From assembly GCA_035577685.1 (NCBI GenBank), contig DATLVC010000104.1, forward strand, positions 1 through 6,478: DNA of 6,478 nucleotides, given 5' to 3'. A program made the position numbers and the translations under genes. Below the pieces are notes generated by a model that made no database searches, was not told the origin of the DNA, and worked only from the letters and a program-made list of their open reading frames with translations. Shown here in pieces: positions 1 through 5,525 of this stretch; the stretch's first letter is position 1, and each line of letters opens with the position of its first letter. The stretch comes from CAIYRG01 sp035577685 (GTDB lineage Bacteria > Pseudomonadota > Alphaproteobacteria > Micropepsales > Micropepsaceae).

Positions 1-489
1 CCTCGGGGGACGCGTGCACCATTTCAAGAAGCATCGGGCATATCGGTAGGCATGTAGACGTTCCGCGCGCGCTGAAATTCTGTCCAGTTGTTTCTTGATA
101 TCCGCGTCAGTGATGGTGTGCAGTGCTGTCGTGTGAAGCGCCTTAAAGTGTTTGCCGAGATGACGGGCGGCTTCGTATGCGGTTCGCGGACTCGCATCCT
201 TGTAGTTCTCATAAAGAAACTCAGCTTTTGCTTTTTCAAAAGTTATGAGTGGGGCTTTCTCTTCGGGGCTGGCCGATAGCAAACGTTTGGCTTCTGCCCG
301 AGCTTCGGAGAGGGAAAGGTCTCCGTAGTGACCAATAGTGATGCGCTCACGATTTTCGCCGCGAATGATAGTGAATGTCTTCTTCCGTTTTCCGACGCGC
401 ACTCCAAATCCTGGAGTTGCGCTGTCCCAGTAATAGGTTGTGCGGCCGTTCGGTTTTAGGGCGCGCACCGAAAGGTCAGTCAGGTGCAT
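1..489 (-). CDS. Tyrosine recombinase/integrase, N-terminal part (runs off left edge)
   Basis: The minus strand reads without a stop from an ATG at 489 to base 1, giving 163 codons. Residues about 1-75 look like the arm-type DNA-binding domain (DUF4102 type) of P4-like island and phage integrases: LSVRALKP at 6-13, then DSATPGFGVRV at 22-32, then ERITIGHYGDLSLSEARAEA at about 48-67. Residues about 80-163 are an alpha-helical core-binding (SAM-like) region ending in AYRYARCFLKWCT. The catalytic R-H-R-Y domain would lie beyond the window, so activity cannot be judged. The start is supported by GGAG at 497-500, seven bases upstream. The gene reads away from the interrupted tRNA-Gly, the usual arrangement for an integrase at the end of its element. 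GC is about 53% by hand count over 1-480, below the flanking genes. Such enzymes catalyse site-specific integration, commonly into tRNA genes. Family is confident; target site is inferred. Confidence 0.93.
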   Translation of the reverse strand, partial: MHLTDLSVRALKPNGRTTYYWDSATPGFGVRVGKRKKTFTIIRGENRERITIGHYGDLSLSEARAEAKRLLSASPEEKAPLITFEKAKAEFLYENYKDASPRTAYEAARHLGKHFKALHTTALHTITDADIKKQLDRISARAERLHAYRYARCFLKWCTRPPR

Positions 490-546
490 TTTTTTGCTCC
501 GTTTTTGCTCAAAGATCGCGTGCGTAGCGACGATTTCTCATGCACT

Positions 547-620
547 CCTATGAGGAGAGCATCAGGTGAAAAATCAATAGGAGCAAAGTGTTAGGAGCGC
601 GTATGAGGCGCTATGCGGAG
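547..620. repeat. Cluster of short GGAG-type direct repeats at the element end
   Basis: On the plus strand TAGGAGC occurs at 578-584 and again at 592-598 (14 bp apart). A related TATG(A/C)GG(A/C)G occurs at 549-557, 602-610 and 612-620, the last two 10 bp apart. An inverted TAGGAG (read as CTCCTA) lies at 545-550, so CTCCT-ATG-AGGAG at 545-557 is also an inverted repeat. Clustered short direct repeats between an integrase gene and its crossover site are typical of arm-type integrase sites or excisionase sites. That role is inferred from position only. Confidence 0.45.
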
Positions 621-633
621 GTATCAATTCTGG

Positions 634-640
634 TTGGGAA
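634..640 (-). other. Putative attachment-site core in tRNA anticodon loop
   Basis: The match to tRNA-Gly ends with the seven anticodon-loop bases TTCCCAA (minus strand). The next bases, CCAGAATTG, do not pair with the preceding stem GCAGC. Several integrases cross over in anticodon loops, so the shared core is probably within or next to these bases. Its exact limits cannot be set without the other end of the element or an empty site. Confidence 0.35.
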
Positions 641-670
641 GCTGCCGTTCTACCATTGAACTACGCCCGC
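634..670 (-). tRNA. tRNA-Gly (anticodon CCC), 5' half only, interrupted
   Basis: Read on the minus strand from 670, the bases fold as a tRNA 5' half: acceptor strand GCGGGCG (670-664), TA, a D arm GTTC-AATGGTA-GAAC (661-647), G, the 5' anticodon stem GCAGC (645-641) and loop TTCCCAA (640-634) with anticodon CCC at 638-636. The expected 3' stem GCTGC, the variable and T arms (GTTCGA-type loop) and the 3' acceptor strand CGCCCGC are absent downstream, and I found no 3' half elsewhere in the window. The gene is therefore broken at the anticodon loop, next to the integrase. Loss could be tolerated because tRNA-Gly(UCC) can read GGG by wobble. Recognition of the 5' half is strong; insertion as the cause is inference. 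Confidence 0.8.
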
Positions 671-703
671 GCACGGCAACGCATAACATTGCCACCGCTT
701 GCA

Positions 704-709
704 ATATAG
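704..709 (-). promoter_or_regulatory. Possible -10 element for the interrupted tRNA-Gly
   Basis: The minus strand reads CTATAT here, the form of the -10 hexamer favoured in alphaproteobacteria, about 33 bases upstream of the first tRNA base. I see no good TTGAC-type -35 at 16-18 bp spacing, so this is a weak call based on one element and its position. Confidence 0.3.
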
Positions 710-754
710 CATCAGGCCGAGAAGCGGCAGAAAATTTTTTCGCAAATGGTTAGG

Positions 755-2197
755 TCAGGGGCCATTCTCGGCACGCAGCAAAGGCAACATCACGCCGATG
801 GCGTCGGCCGTCTCCACGGGCGGCACCGTCGCTGTTTGATCGGTGAGCACGCGCGGAATTTGCGGAGCCGCAATAGACAGGCCTGGAGTCGCCTTCATCA
901 GATCGGCGCACAATATTTCCGCGGCCGCTTTCGCCATCGCATATTCGGTCATGCCGCCGGGCCGGCTCGTCACGAAAACAGACGAGGGATAGAAGATATT
1001 GCGCAACGATGTGCGGCGATTGTCGATGAGCCATTTGGCCAGTGCGTAGAAACCTTCCACATAAAACCGCATGAACTCATCGAATGCGGCGCGGTCGAAA
1101 ACTGCCGTGGTCTGCCGTGAAATTCTTGGCGTTGCGAAATAATAGAAATGGGTGATGCCTTCAGTCAGGGCCGCAAGCTGCGAGCCGATATCGCCTCTGA
1201 CGTCGCAGGCAATGCATGCTGCTGCCTTCTCCCCGCGCGCAGTTCGGATTTCCGAGATCAACGCTTCGGCGTCCGCCTTGCCGCTCGCATAGGTGATGAG
1301 AATTTGCGCGCCTCCGGCCGCCAACAGCTTTGCGGTGACGGCACCCAATCCGCGCGAGCCGCCGACAATCACTGCCACACGCCCCGCGAACTCATCAGGC
1401 GCAACCAACGAGGATAGGGTGGACATATCGGGCAAGATCACGGGTTCGGCTCTCACCCATGATGAAACCTCGCCGGTAAGCCCAAGCCCGGCGATGCGCA
1501 ACCAGACCATGCGAAAGCGTTCATCCGTCCGCTCCGTGCGCCAACTCAATCCCGACGAATTATCGTCATCTGCGACGATGCTTATCGAGAATCCCGAAAA
1601 CATCGAATGCAGGCCGGGGCACGCCATGCCGACCAGGGTTGAAGTGAGGGCCAGGCCGATAACGCGTTCTTTCCCCAAAGCGGCGCAAAGATGCGGGAAA
1701 TGCTCGGCCAAATCCGGCGCGTGGGGCGACGGCATAAGCCGTCCCGACAACGCGCTCATCGCCTCGAATTTCGGCTCCAGGGGCACACGGCCTAAGGCAG
1801 TAGGCGGCAAATGCCGTAACGGCTCGCCACTGGCTTTGTCGCGCGGGCCATATTTCAGTGTGAGCGTGCTGACCGTCAGCCCGTCATCGGTCAGGGCAAG
1901 TTTGATGCTGTCGTCGGAGCGCCGGGCAACGGTCAGCGCAATCTCGCGGTCCAGATAAACGAATTTGTTGAATTGCGCTTTCAGACTCGCGAGTTGCGCA
2001 ACCGGTTCGCCGGCACTGGCAAGACAATCAAGCGCCCACAGAACGGTATGCATGCCGTGCACGACGCAGGCGCCGGCCTGCGTGCGTCGCGCAGCCAGTG
2101 CGTTCATATGCATGGGATTAAAGTCGCCCGACCACCGTGCAAAGGCCTCTTGATCGACGAACGAGAATTGGCGGACCGCAAGGAGTCCGGTCGTCAT
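755..2197 (-). CDS. MaoC-like hydratase / short-chain dehydrogenase fusion protein
   Basis: A 480-residue protein with three parts. Residues about 8-115 are a hot-dog domain with the R-specific enoyl hydratase motif SGDFNPMH at 23-30 (D25, N27 and H30 match the catalytic and conserved positions) followed by VHG at 46-48. Residues about 140-260 form a second, less conserved hot-dog half with VGMACPGLHSMF at about 189-200. Residues about 268-480 are a Rossmann short-chain dehydrogenase: VGGSRGLG at 278-285 as the nucleotide-binding loop, S406, and YAMAK with Y419 and K423 at the standard spacing. The usual NNAG strand motif is replaced by FYYFATP at about 351-357. The family chemistry is hydration/dehydration of an acyl thioester and keto/hydroxy reduction with NAD(P)H; the substrate is unknown. 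I chose ATG 2197, preceded by a G-rich stretch at 2203-2207, over an upstream TTG at 2209. It lies 219 bp downstream of dcd and ends 84 bp before the tRNA remnant. Confidence 0.88.
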   Translation of the reverse strand: MTTGLLAVRQFSFVDQEAFARWSGDFNPMHMNALAARRTQAGACVVHGMHTVLWALDCLASAGEPVAQLASLKAQFNKFVYLDREIALTVARRSDDSIKLALTDDGLTVSTLTLKYGPRDKASGEPLRHLPPTALGRVPLEPKFEAMSALSGRLMPSPHAPDLAEHFPHLCAALGKERVIGLALTSTLVGMACPGLHSMFSGFSISIVADDDNSSGLSWRTERTDERFRMVWLRIAGLGLTGEVSSWVRAEPVILPDMSTLSSLVAPDEFAGRVAVIVGGSRGLGAVTAKLLAAGGAQILITYASGKADAEALISEIRTARGEKAAACIACDVRGDIGSQLAALTEGITHFYYFATPRISRQTTAVFDRAAFDEFMRFYVEGFYALAKWLIDNRRTSLRNIFYPSSVFVTSRPGGMTEYAMAKAAAEILCADLMKATPGLSIAAPQIPRVLTDQTATVPPVETADAIGVMLPLLRAENGP

Positions 2198-2416
2198 CCC
2201 TACCCCCAAAATGCGAAGGCGGCCGATCCACCGCCGATTGCTCGGGAAGACCTAGCCGCCTAACGCCTGCCCCCTGATGTGAGGCTCACGCACCCTCGCC
2301 CCCGACAGATGCGCAAGATGAACTTTTGCGCGAACCTGTACGAGTTGCAATCGGATTCTGAGATGTTCGCATTTCGGCCGCGCTGCTGTGGAAGAAAAGC
2401 CACACGTTTTCGCAGT

Positions 2417-3589
2417 TTACGGTAAACGGAAATGCTTCGACAGCTTTAGTCCCTGGCGCTGATAGTTGGAGCCCAGTGCCTGGCCATACACCTGGGGCGG
2501 GGTGTCGGTTAAGCGTTCGAAGACCAGCCGGCCGATGGTCTGCCCGTGTTCCAGCACGAAGGGCACCTCGCGCGAGCGCACTTCCAGAACCGCGCGCGCC
2601 CCGCGCCCCTGGCCGGATTCATGGCCAAAGCCCGGATCGAAAAATCCCGCATAATGCACGCGAAATTCGCCGACCAGCGGGTTGAACGGCATCATCTCGG
2701 CGGCGAAATCGGGGGGTATCGAAATCGCCTCCCGAGACGCGAGGATGTAGAACTCGTCCGGGTCGAGGATGATGCTGGTGCCTTTGCGGGCATAGATGGG
2801 GTCCCAAAAATCGAGCGGGTCATAGGCCCCCCGGACATCGATATCGACAACGCCTGTATGCCGGCGGGCACGCCAGCCAACCTGACGCGTCAGGGCTTCG
2901 CCGCTGAGATCGACGGAAAGCGCAAGCCCCCCTTCGATGTTGGCAGGCCCATCCACCAGCCCCACATCCTCGTGCAGACGCTTCAATTGCGTGTCGGTGA
3001 ATTGCGGTGAGCCGTGGCGCAGCCTGAGCTGGTTCAATCGCGAACCCTTGCGCACCAGAAGCGGAAAGGTACGCGGGGAAATCTCGGCATAGAGCGGACC
3101 GTGATAGCCGTCCTCGACCCGATCGAAAGATTGCGCATGATCCGTGATCAGCCGGGTAAAAACATCGAGCCGGCCGGTCGAGCTTTTGGGATTGGCGACG
3201 CCGGAGACACGGAAAGACAGCTCCAGCCGTTCCAGCAACGGTACGAGATAGACGCAGCCCGTCTCCAGCACGGCGCCCGGCCTCAGATCGATCTCGTGAA
3301 TGGCAATATCGGCCAGCTTGTCCGCGACGCGGTATTCGCGCCCGGGCAGGAAGCTCGCACGGATGCGGTAGGCACTCGCCCCCAGCCGCAAATCCAGACT
3401 TGCGGGCTGGATTTGCTCCTCGATGATGTCCTCGGCCGCCAGCACCTCGCGGCGGCCACGGATCAGACGGCGCAGCACATGGGAGGGCAGAATCCCGGTC
3501 GAATGCTTGCCATACGGGCCTTCGCTCCCGGAAGCGCTCGGGGATTCGTCGAAGGGTAGCCCGATCGGATCTGTCACATTCTTGCCCAT
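2417..3589 (-). CDS. dcd: 2'-deoxycytidine 5'-triphosphate deaminase (two-domain type)
   Basis: A 390-residue member of the dCTP deaminase/dUTPase fold family that deaminates dCTP to dUTP on the route to dUMP and dTTP, in the cytosol. It is about twice the length of E. coli Dcd and contains two tandem homologous halves, as in the long form common in alphaproteobacteria. The first half has IQPASLDLRLG at 60-70, KSSTGRLDVFTR at 135-146 (the counterpart of RSSLAR in E. coli, with S136 and R140) and E169 in YAEIS at the position of the catalytic Glu138. The second half has FFDPGFG at 316-322 and E336 in VLEVRS but no SSxxR motif, so the two halves are not equivalent. About 30 low-complexity residues precede the first domain. 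ATG 3589 has only a weak ribosome site; a GTG at 3577 is possible. It begins 80 bp after the MORN gene and could share its transcript. Confidence 0.93.
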   Translation of the reverse strand: MGKNVTDPIGLPFDESPSASGSEGPYGKHSTGILPSHVLRRLIRGRREVLAAEDIIEEQIQPASLDLRLGASAYRIRASFLPGREYRVADKLADIAIHEIDLRPGAVLETGCVYLVPLLERLELSFRVSGVANPKSSTGRLDVFTRLITDHAQSFDRVEDGYHGPLYAEISPRTFPLLVRKGSRLNQLRLRHGSPQFTDTQLKRLHEDVGLVDGPANIEGGLALSVDLSGEALTRQVGWRARRHTGVVDIDVRGAYDPLDFWDPIYARKGTSIILDPDEFYILASREAISIPPDFAAEMMPFNPLVGEFRVHYAGFFDPGFGHESGQGRGARAVLEVRSREVPFVLEHGQTIGRLVFERLTDTPPQVYGQALGSNYQRQGLKLSKHFRLP

Positions 3590-3612
3590 GCGCGTCTCAT
3601 AGCCGGATATTG

Positions 3613-3629
3613 GCCGCTTCAGTAGCGGC
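3613..3629 (-). other. Short hairpin between the MORN gene and dcd
   Basis: GCCGCT and AGCGGC form a perfect 6-bp stem with a 5-base loop, 41 bases after the MORN stop and 24 bases before the dcd start. No T run follows on either strand, so an intrinsic terminator is not supported. It may be an mRNA structure or chance. Confidence 0.3.
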
Positions 3630-3669
3630 GCAAAGCCCTATCCCAAGATATTTCGCATGCCGTTCGCGG

Positions 3670-4110
3670 CTATCGGGCAGGGGATACCGCCTGTTCGATG
3701 CTCCAGCCGGCCGCTTCGTTGATGGATATGGCCTCGACCTTCTGCCCGCTGGGCAGCGTGAGGATGCCGCGGCCGGGAAATTCACCTTCGAAATTCGCGC
3801 CATCGGCGAAGCTGATGCGGCCATGGCCCGAAAGTTGGCCGCCTTTGAAGCTGCCTTCGTCACGGCCGACGAGCCGACCGTTGATGTACCAGGTGAGTGT
3901 CCCCTGGCCGCTGAGAAGGCCGCTTTCGCAACCACCCGTCCAGGTGACGGTCTCGCCGGCTTCCGGGTCGGGATTGGCGGCCCAGCAATCCTTCGCCGGG
4001 TCCTTGATCCAGTGAGGATCGTGCCCCGAGAGATCCGGAACGATTTGCGCCCCGGCCGGCGAAGCCAGAAACAGCGCAAACCCGGCGAGGGCTGTTTGAA
4101 GGAGTCTCAT
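3670..4110 (-). CDS. Small exported MORN-repeat protein
   Basis: A 146-residue protein of unknown specific role. Residues 1-21 are a signal peptide (MRLL, hydrophobic core, then SPAGA before Q22), so the product should be periplasmic or secreted. The mature part has MORN-like glycine/aromatic repeats at about 56-79 (WTGGCESGLLSGQGTLTW), 84-104 (GSFKGGQLSGHGRISFADG) and 105-127 (NFEGEFPGRGILTLPSGQ), which would stack as beta-hairpins. C42 in DCWAANP and C61 in GGCESG are the only cysteines and could form a disulfide after export. The ATG at 4110 is chosen because AGAGG lies at 4119-4123, eight bases upstream, and because it places the signal peptide at the N-terminus; the frame stays open upstream but that part has no such features. 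It is divergent from the WG-repeat lipoprotein gene and 80 bp upstream of dcd. MORN proteins usually bind membranes or proteins; no function is claimed here. Confidence 0.85.
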   Translation of the reverse strand: MRLLQTALAGFALFLASPAGAQIVPDLSGHDPHWIKDPAKDCWAANPDPEAGETVTWTGGCESGLLSGQGTLTWYINGRLVGRDEGSFKGGQLSGHGRISFADGANFEGEFPGRGILTLPSGQKVEAISINEAAGWSIEQAVSPAR

Positions 4111-4131
4111 CGTGCCGACCTCTAAAAATCC

Positions 4132-4160
4132 AGTATGGCACCGTGACGTCCCGGCCCCAA
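4132..4160 (-). promoter_or_regulatory. Candidate promoter for the MORN gene
   Basis: On the minus strand TTGGGG (4160-4155) and CATACT (4137-4132) are separated by 17 bp, matching 3 and 4 of 6 positions of the sigma-70 consensus. The start of transcription would fall near 4125, just upstream of the AGAGG ribosome site. The spacing is right but both hexamers are weak. Confidence 0.28.
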
Positions 4161-4181
4161 GCATGCCCTCCCCACTCCCCC
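4155..4181 (-). other. G-quadruplex-type motif upstream of the MORN gene
   Basis: The minus strand carries four guanine runs: 4181-4177 (5), 4173-4170 (4), 4168-4166 (3) and 4158-4155 (4). The loops are 3, 1 and 7 bases. This satisfies the common four-run pattern with loops of one to seven bases. It overlaps the candidate -35 region on the coding strand of the MORN gene. Folding in the cell is not shown. Confidence 0.45.
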
Positions 4182-4264
4182 AGATTTCGGGGCCAAGCTT
4201 TGCCGTTTTCCTGTGATTGCCTGGATTTTTGCGGCGACAGACTGCCGAAATAGGCGGATTTTGC

Positions 4265-4297
4265 GGTGCAATTTCGGTGCATTTGAGGTGCATTCAG
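4265..4297 (+). repeat. Three GGTGCA repeats at exact 11-bp spacing
   Basis: GGTGCA occurs at 4265-4270, 4276-4281 and 4287-4292, giving three consecutive 11-mers (GGTGCAATTTC, GGTGCATTTGA, GGTGCATTCAG). The spacing puts the copies on nearly the same DNA face, about 140 bp upstream of the WG-repeat gene and 155 bp upstream of the MORN gene. This could be an operator array or a small tandem duplication; no known regulator is recognised. Confidence 0.45.
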
Positions 4298-4368
4298 CGT
4301 TACGCTCCTTCTGGCTCTCCGCTCGACTCCATGGGTGAATTCTACCCCCATTGCGAAGAGCGTGAATC

Positions 4369-4401
4369 CGGTTGCCCGGGCTTGACCGGGTGTTGCAACC
4401 G
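4369..4401 (+). other. Leader hairpin upstream of the WG-repeat gene
   Basis: CGGTTGC (4369-4375) pairs with GCAACCG (4395-4401). Inside it CCGG (4376-4379) can pair with CCGG (4386-4389) around the loop GCTTGA, leaving a 3' bulge GTGTT. This makes an extended GC-rich stem ending 18 bases before the ribosome site. No T run follows, so it is not a standard terminator. It could be a leader structure or, as an inverted repeat, a protein site. Confidence 0.4.
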
Positions 4402-4430
4402 CGGCTGACTGCCCGACTGGGAGGCCGGCC

Positions 4431-5486
4431 ATGATGATTTTAAATCGCAGCTTCGGACGCGCAGCGATATCAGCCGCATTGCTGCTGCTGAACGCATGCG
4501 AACGCCAAGGGCCCCCGCAATCGGCAGCCGCGCCTCAGCCGGCTGCCGCGGCTGCCAAACCGGACACGCCGGACAAATCCGTGCCCGAATGGAAGACGAC
4601 CGATCAGACCGGCCGCATGGTCATCGCGCCGCAATTTGACGAGGCCGGCGTGTTCTCCGAAGGTCTGGCGCCGGTGCGCATCGGGGGCAAATTCGGTTTC
4701 ATCGACAAGCAGGGAAAGACGGTGATTGCACCGCAATTCGATTTCGCTACCTCCTTCGCCGAAGGGCTGGCCGCCGTCGGCACCGGCAGCAAGGAGGGCT
4801 ATATCGACCATCAAGGCAAATTCGTCATCACGCCCGATTTCGATATCGCGGATTTGTTCACTTTCTCCGAAGGGCTGGCCGCCATTCGCGTGGGCGATTT
4901 TCTGACGGGCAAATGGGGCTATATCGACCGCCAGGGGAAACTCGCCATCGAGCCGCAATTCGATTCGGCGGGCGCGTTTTCGGATGGGCTGGCCGTCGCG
5001 GCTGTCGATAACAAATGGGGTTACATCGACAAAAGCGGCAAATTCGTCATTCCAGCGCAGTTCGCCTCTGCCGGTACATTCTCCGACGGGCTGGCGGCGG
5101 TCCGGGTCGGCGATGTCCTCACCGGCAAAGCGGGCTTTATCGACAAGACAGGTAAGTTCGTCATTCCACCGCAATTCGATGCGGCCTTCGCCTTCGTGAA
5201 CGGGCTTGCCGATGTCCGCATCGGTGAGAAATATGGCTACATCGACAAGCAGAACAAACGGGTCATCGATCCCAAAGCCGATTTCGCAGATTCGTTCTCA
5301 GCCGGTCTGGCCGCGGTGCGCGTCGGCGATGAGACGAGCGGCAAATATGGCTTCATCGACACCAGCGGGAAGATGGCGGTCGCGCCCGGATTCGATTTTG
5401 CGGATTTGTTCTCGGCGTCCGACGGCCTGGCGGCCGTGCGCATGGGTGACGAGAAGAACGGCAAGTACGGTTATATCGCGCGGTAG
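4431..5486 (+). CDS. WG-repeat lipoprotein
   Basis: A 351-residue protein with a lipoprotein signal: a charged start, a hydrophobic stretch at about 11-20 and the lipobox LNAC, with C23 as the predicted lipidated residue. E24 follows, which is not the Asp inner-membrane retention signal known in E. coli, so outer-membrane anchoring is plausible. Residues about 29-50 form an Ala/Pro/Lys linker. From about 52 to the end there are eight WG-type repeats of the pattern G(F/Y)IDxxGKxVIxPxFDxAxxFSxGLAAVRxG; the G(F/Y)I(D/A) turns fall at 89, 123, 163, 197, 235, 269, 307 and 347. Repeat length alternates between 34 and 38-40 residues because of a DxxTGK-type insertion. WG repeats form beta-rich surface-binding domains; the ligand is unknown. 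GGGAGG at 4419-4424, six bases upstream, supports ATG 4431 (ATG 4434 is the alternative). It converges on the M20 peptidase gene with 39 bp between stops. Confidence 0.9.
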   Translation: MMILNRSFGRAAISAALLLLNACERQGPPQSAAAPQPAAAAAKPDTPDKSVPEWKTTDQTGRMVIAPQFDEAGVFSEGLAPVRIGGKFGFIDKQGKTVIAPQFDFATSFAEGLAAVGTGSKEGYIDHQGKFVITPDFDIADLFTFSEGLAAIRVGDFLTGKWGYIDRQGKLAIEPQFDSAGAFSDGLAVAAVDNKWGYIDKSGKFVIPAQFASAGTFSDGLAAVRVGDVLTGKAGFIDKTGKFVIPPQFDAAFAFVNGLADVRIGEKYGYIDKQNKRVIDPKADFADSFSAGLAAVRVGDETSGKYGFIDTSGKMAVAPGFDFADLFSASDGLAAVRMGDEKNGKYGYIAR

Positions 5487-5525
5487 CTCACCAAATCGTA
5501 TCTGGGTCAGCTTGGGCGATGCCGC

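Larger units (their letters stand above)
1..633. mobile_element. End of an integrated genomic island or prophage
   Basis: This stretch lies on the integrase side of the point where the tRNA-Gly sequence stops matching a tRNA. It holds an integrase reading away from the tRNA, a repeat-rich end of about 140 bases, and lower GC than the chromosome to its right. These are the usual signs of an integrative element boundary. The rest of the element and its other end are outside the window, so whether it is a prophage, a conjugative element or a decayed remnant cannot be said. Confidence 0.6.
4111..4430. other. Divergent intergenic region (MORN gene / WG-repeat gene)
   Basis: These 320 bases separate two divergently read genes and should hold both promoters. 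They contain a weak minus-strand promoter candidate, a G-quadruplex-type motif, a GGATTTT(T)GCGG repeat pair at 4223-4234 and 4256-4266 (33 bp apart), the 11-bp-phased GGTGCA triplet and a leader hairpin. Open frames crossing the region lack start signals and family resemblance, and I do not call a gene here. Confidence 0.6.

Noticed and set aside
24..239. A 71-residue minus-strand frame at the left end
   Set aside because: It overlaps the integrase reading frame, which is continuous and has clear domain matches.
634..670. An intron in the tRNA anticodon loop instead of an inserted element
   Set aside because: No tRNA 3' half appears within the window on the downstream side and an integrase follows at once; a very large intron cannot be fully excluded without sequence further left.
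716..740. Terminator-like GCCG-agaag-CGGC stem followed by T6 on the plus strand
   Set aside because: The stem is only 4 bp, the T run is six bases away, and no plus-strand gene lies upstream.
746..1958. Long plus-strand open frames opposite the hydratase/reductase gene
   Set aside because: They are antisense to a well-supported gene, Arg/Ala-rich, and show no family motif; this is normal in GC-rich DNA.
2198..2209. In-frame TTG at 2209 as the start of the hydratase/reductase fusion
   Set aside because: It adds only four residues, TTG is a poor start, and the ATG at 2197 has a G-rich stretch at suitable distance.
2218..2235. GGCGG/CCGCC hairpin before the hydratase/reductase gene
   Set aside because: A 5-bp stem with an 8-base loop is common by chance in GC-rich DNA; nothing else supports a regulatory role.
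2415..2427. Palindrome GTTTAC-G-GTAAAC over the dcd stop codon
   Set aside because: The one-base centre cannot form a stable RNA hairpin and half of it is coding; probably chance.
3597..4125. Open frames on both strands overlapping the MORN gene
   Set aside because: Low-complexity translations without motifs or start signals; the MORN frame explains the region.
4111..4293. Upstream extension of the MORN gene frame to an ATG at 4293
   Set aside because: It would bury a clear signal peptide inside the protein; ATG 4110 has a ribosome site at the right spacing.
4382..4410. TTGACC as a -35 for the WG-repeat gene
   Set aside because: The hexamer at 17-18 bp spacing (CTGACT) is a poor -10 and would place the start of transcription at the ribosome site.
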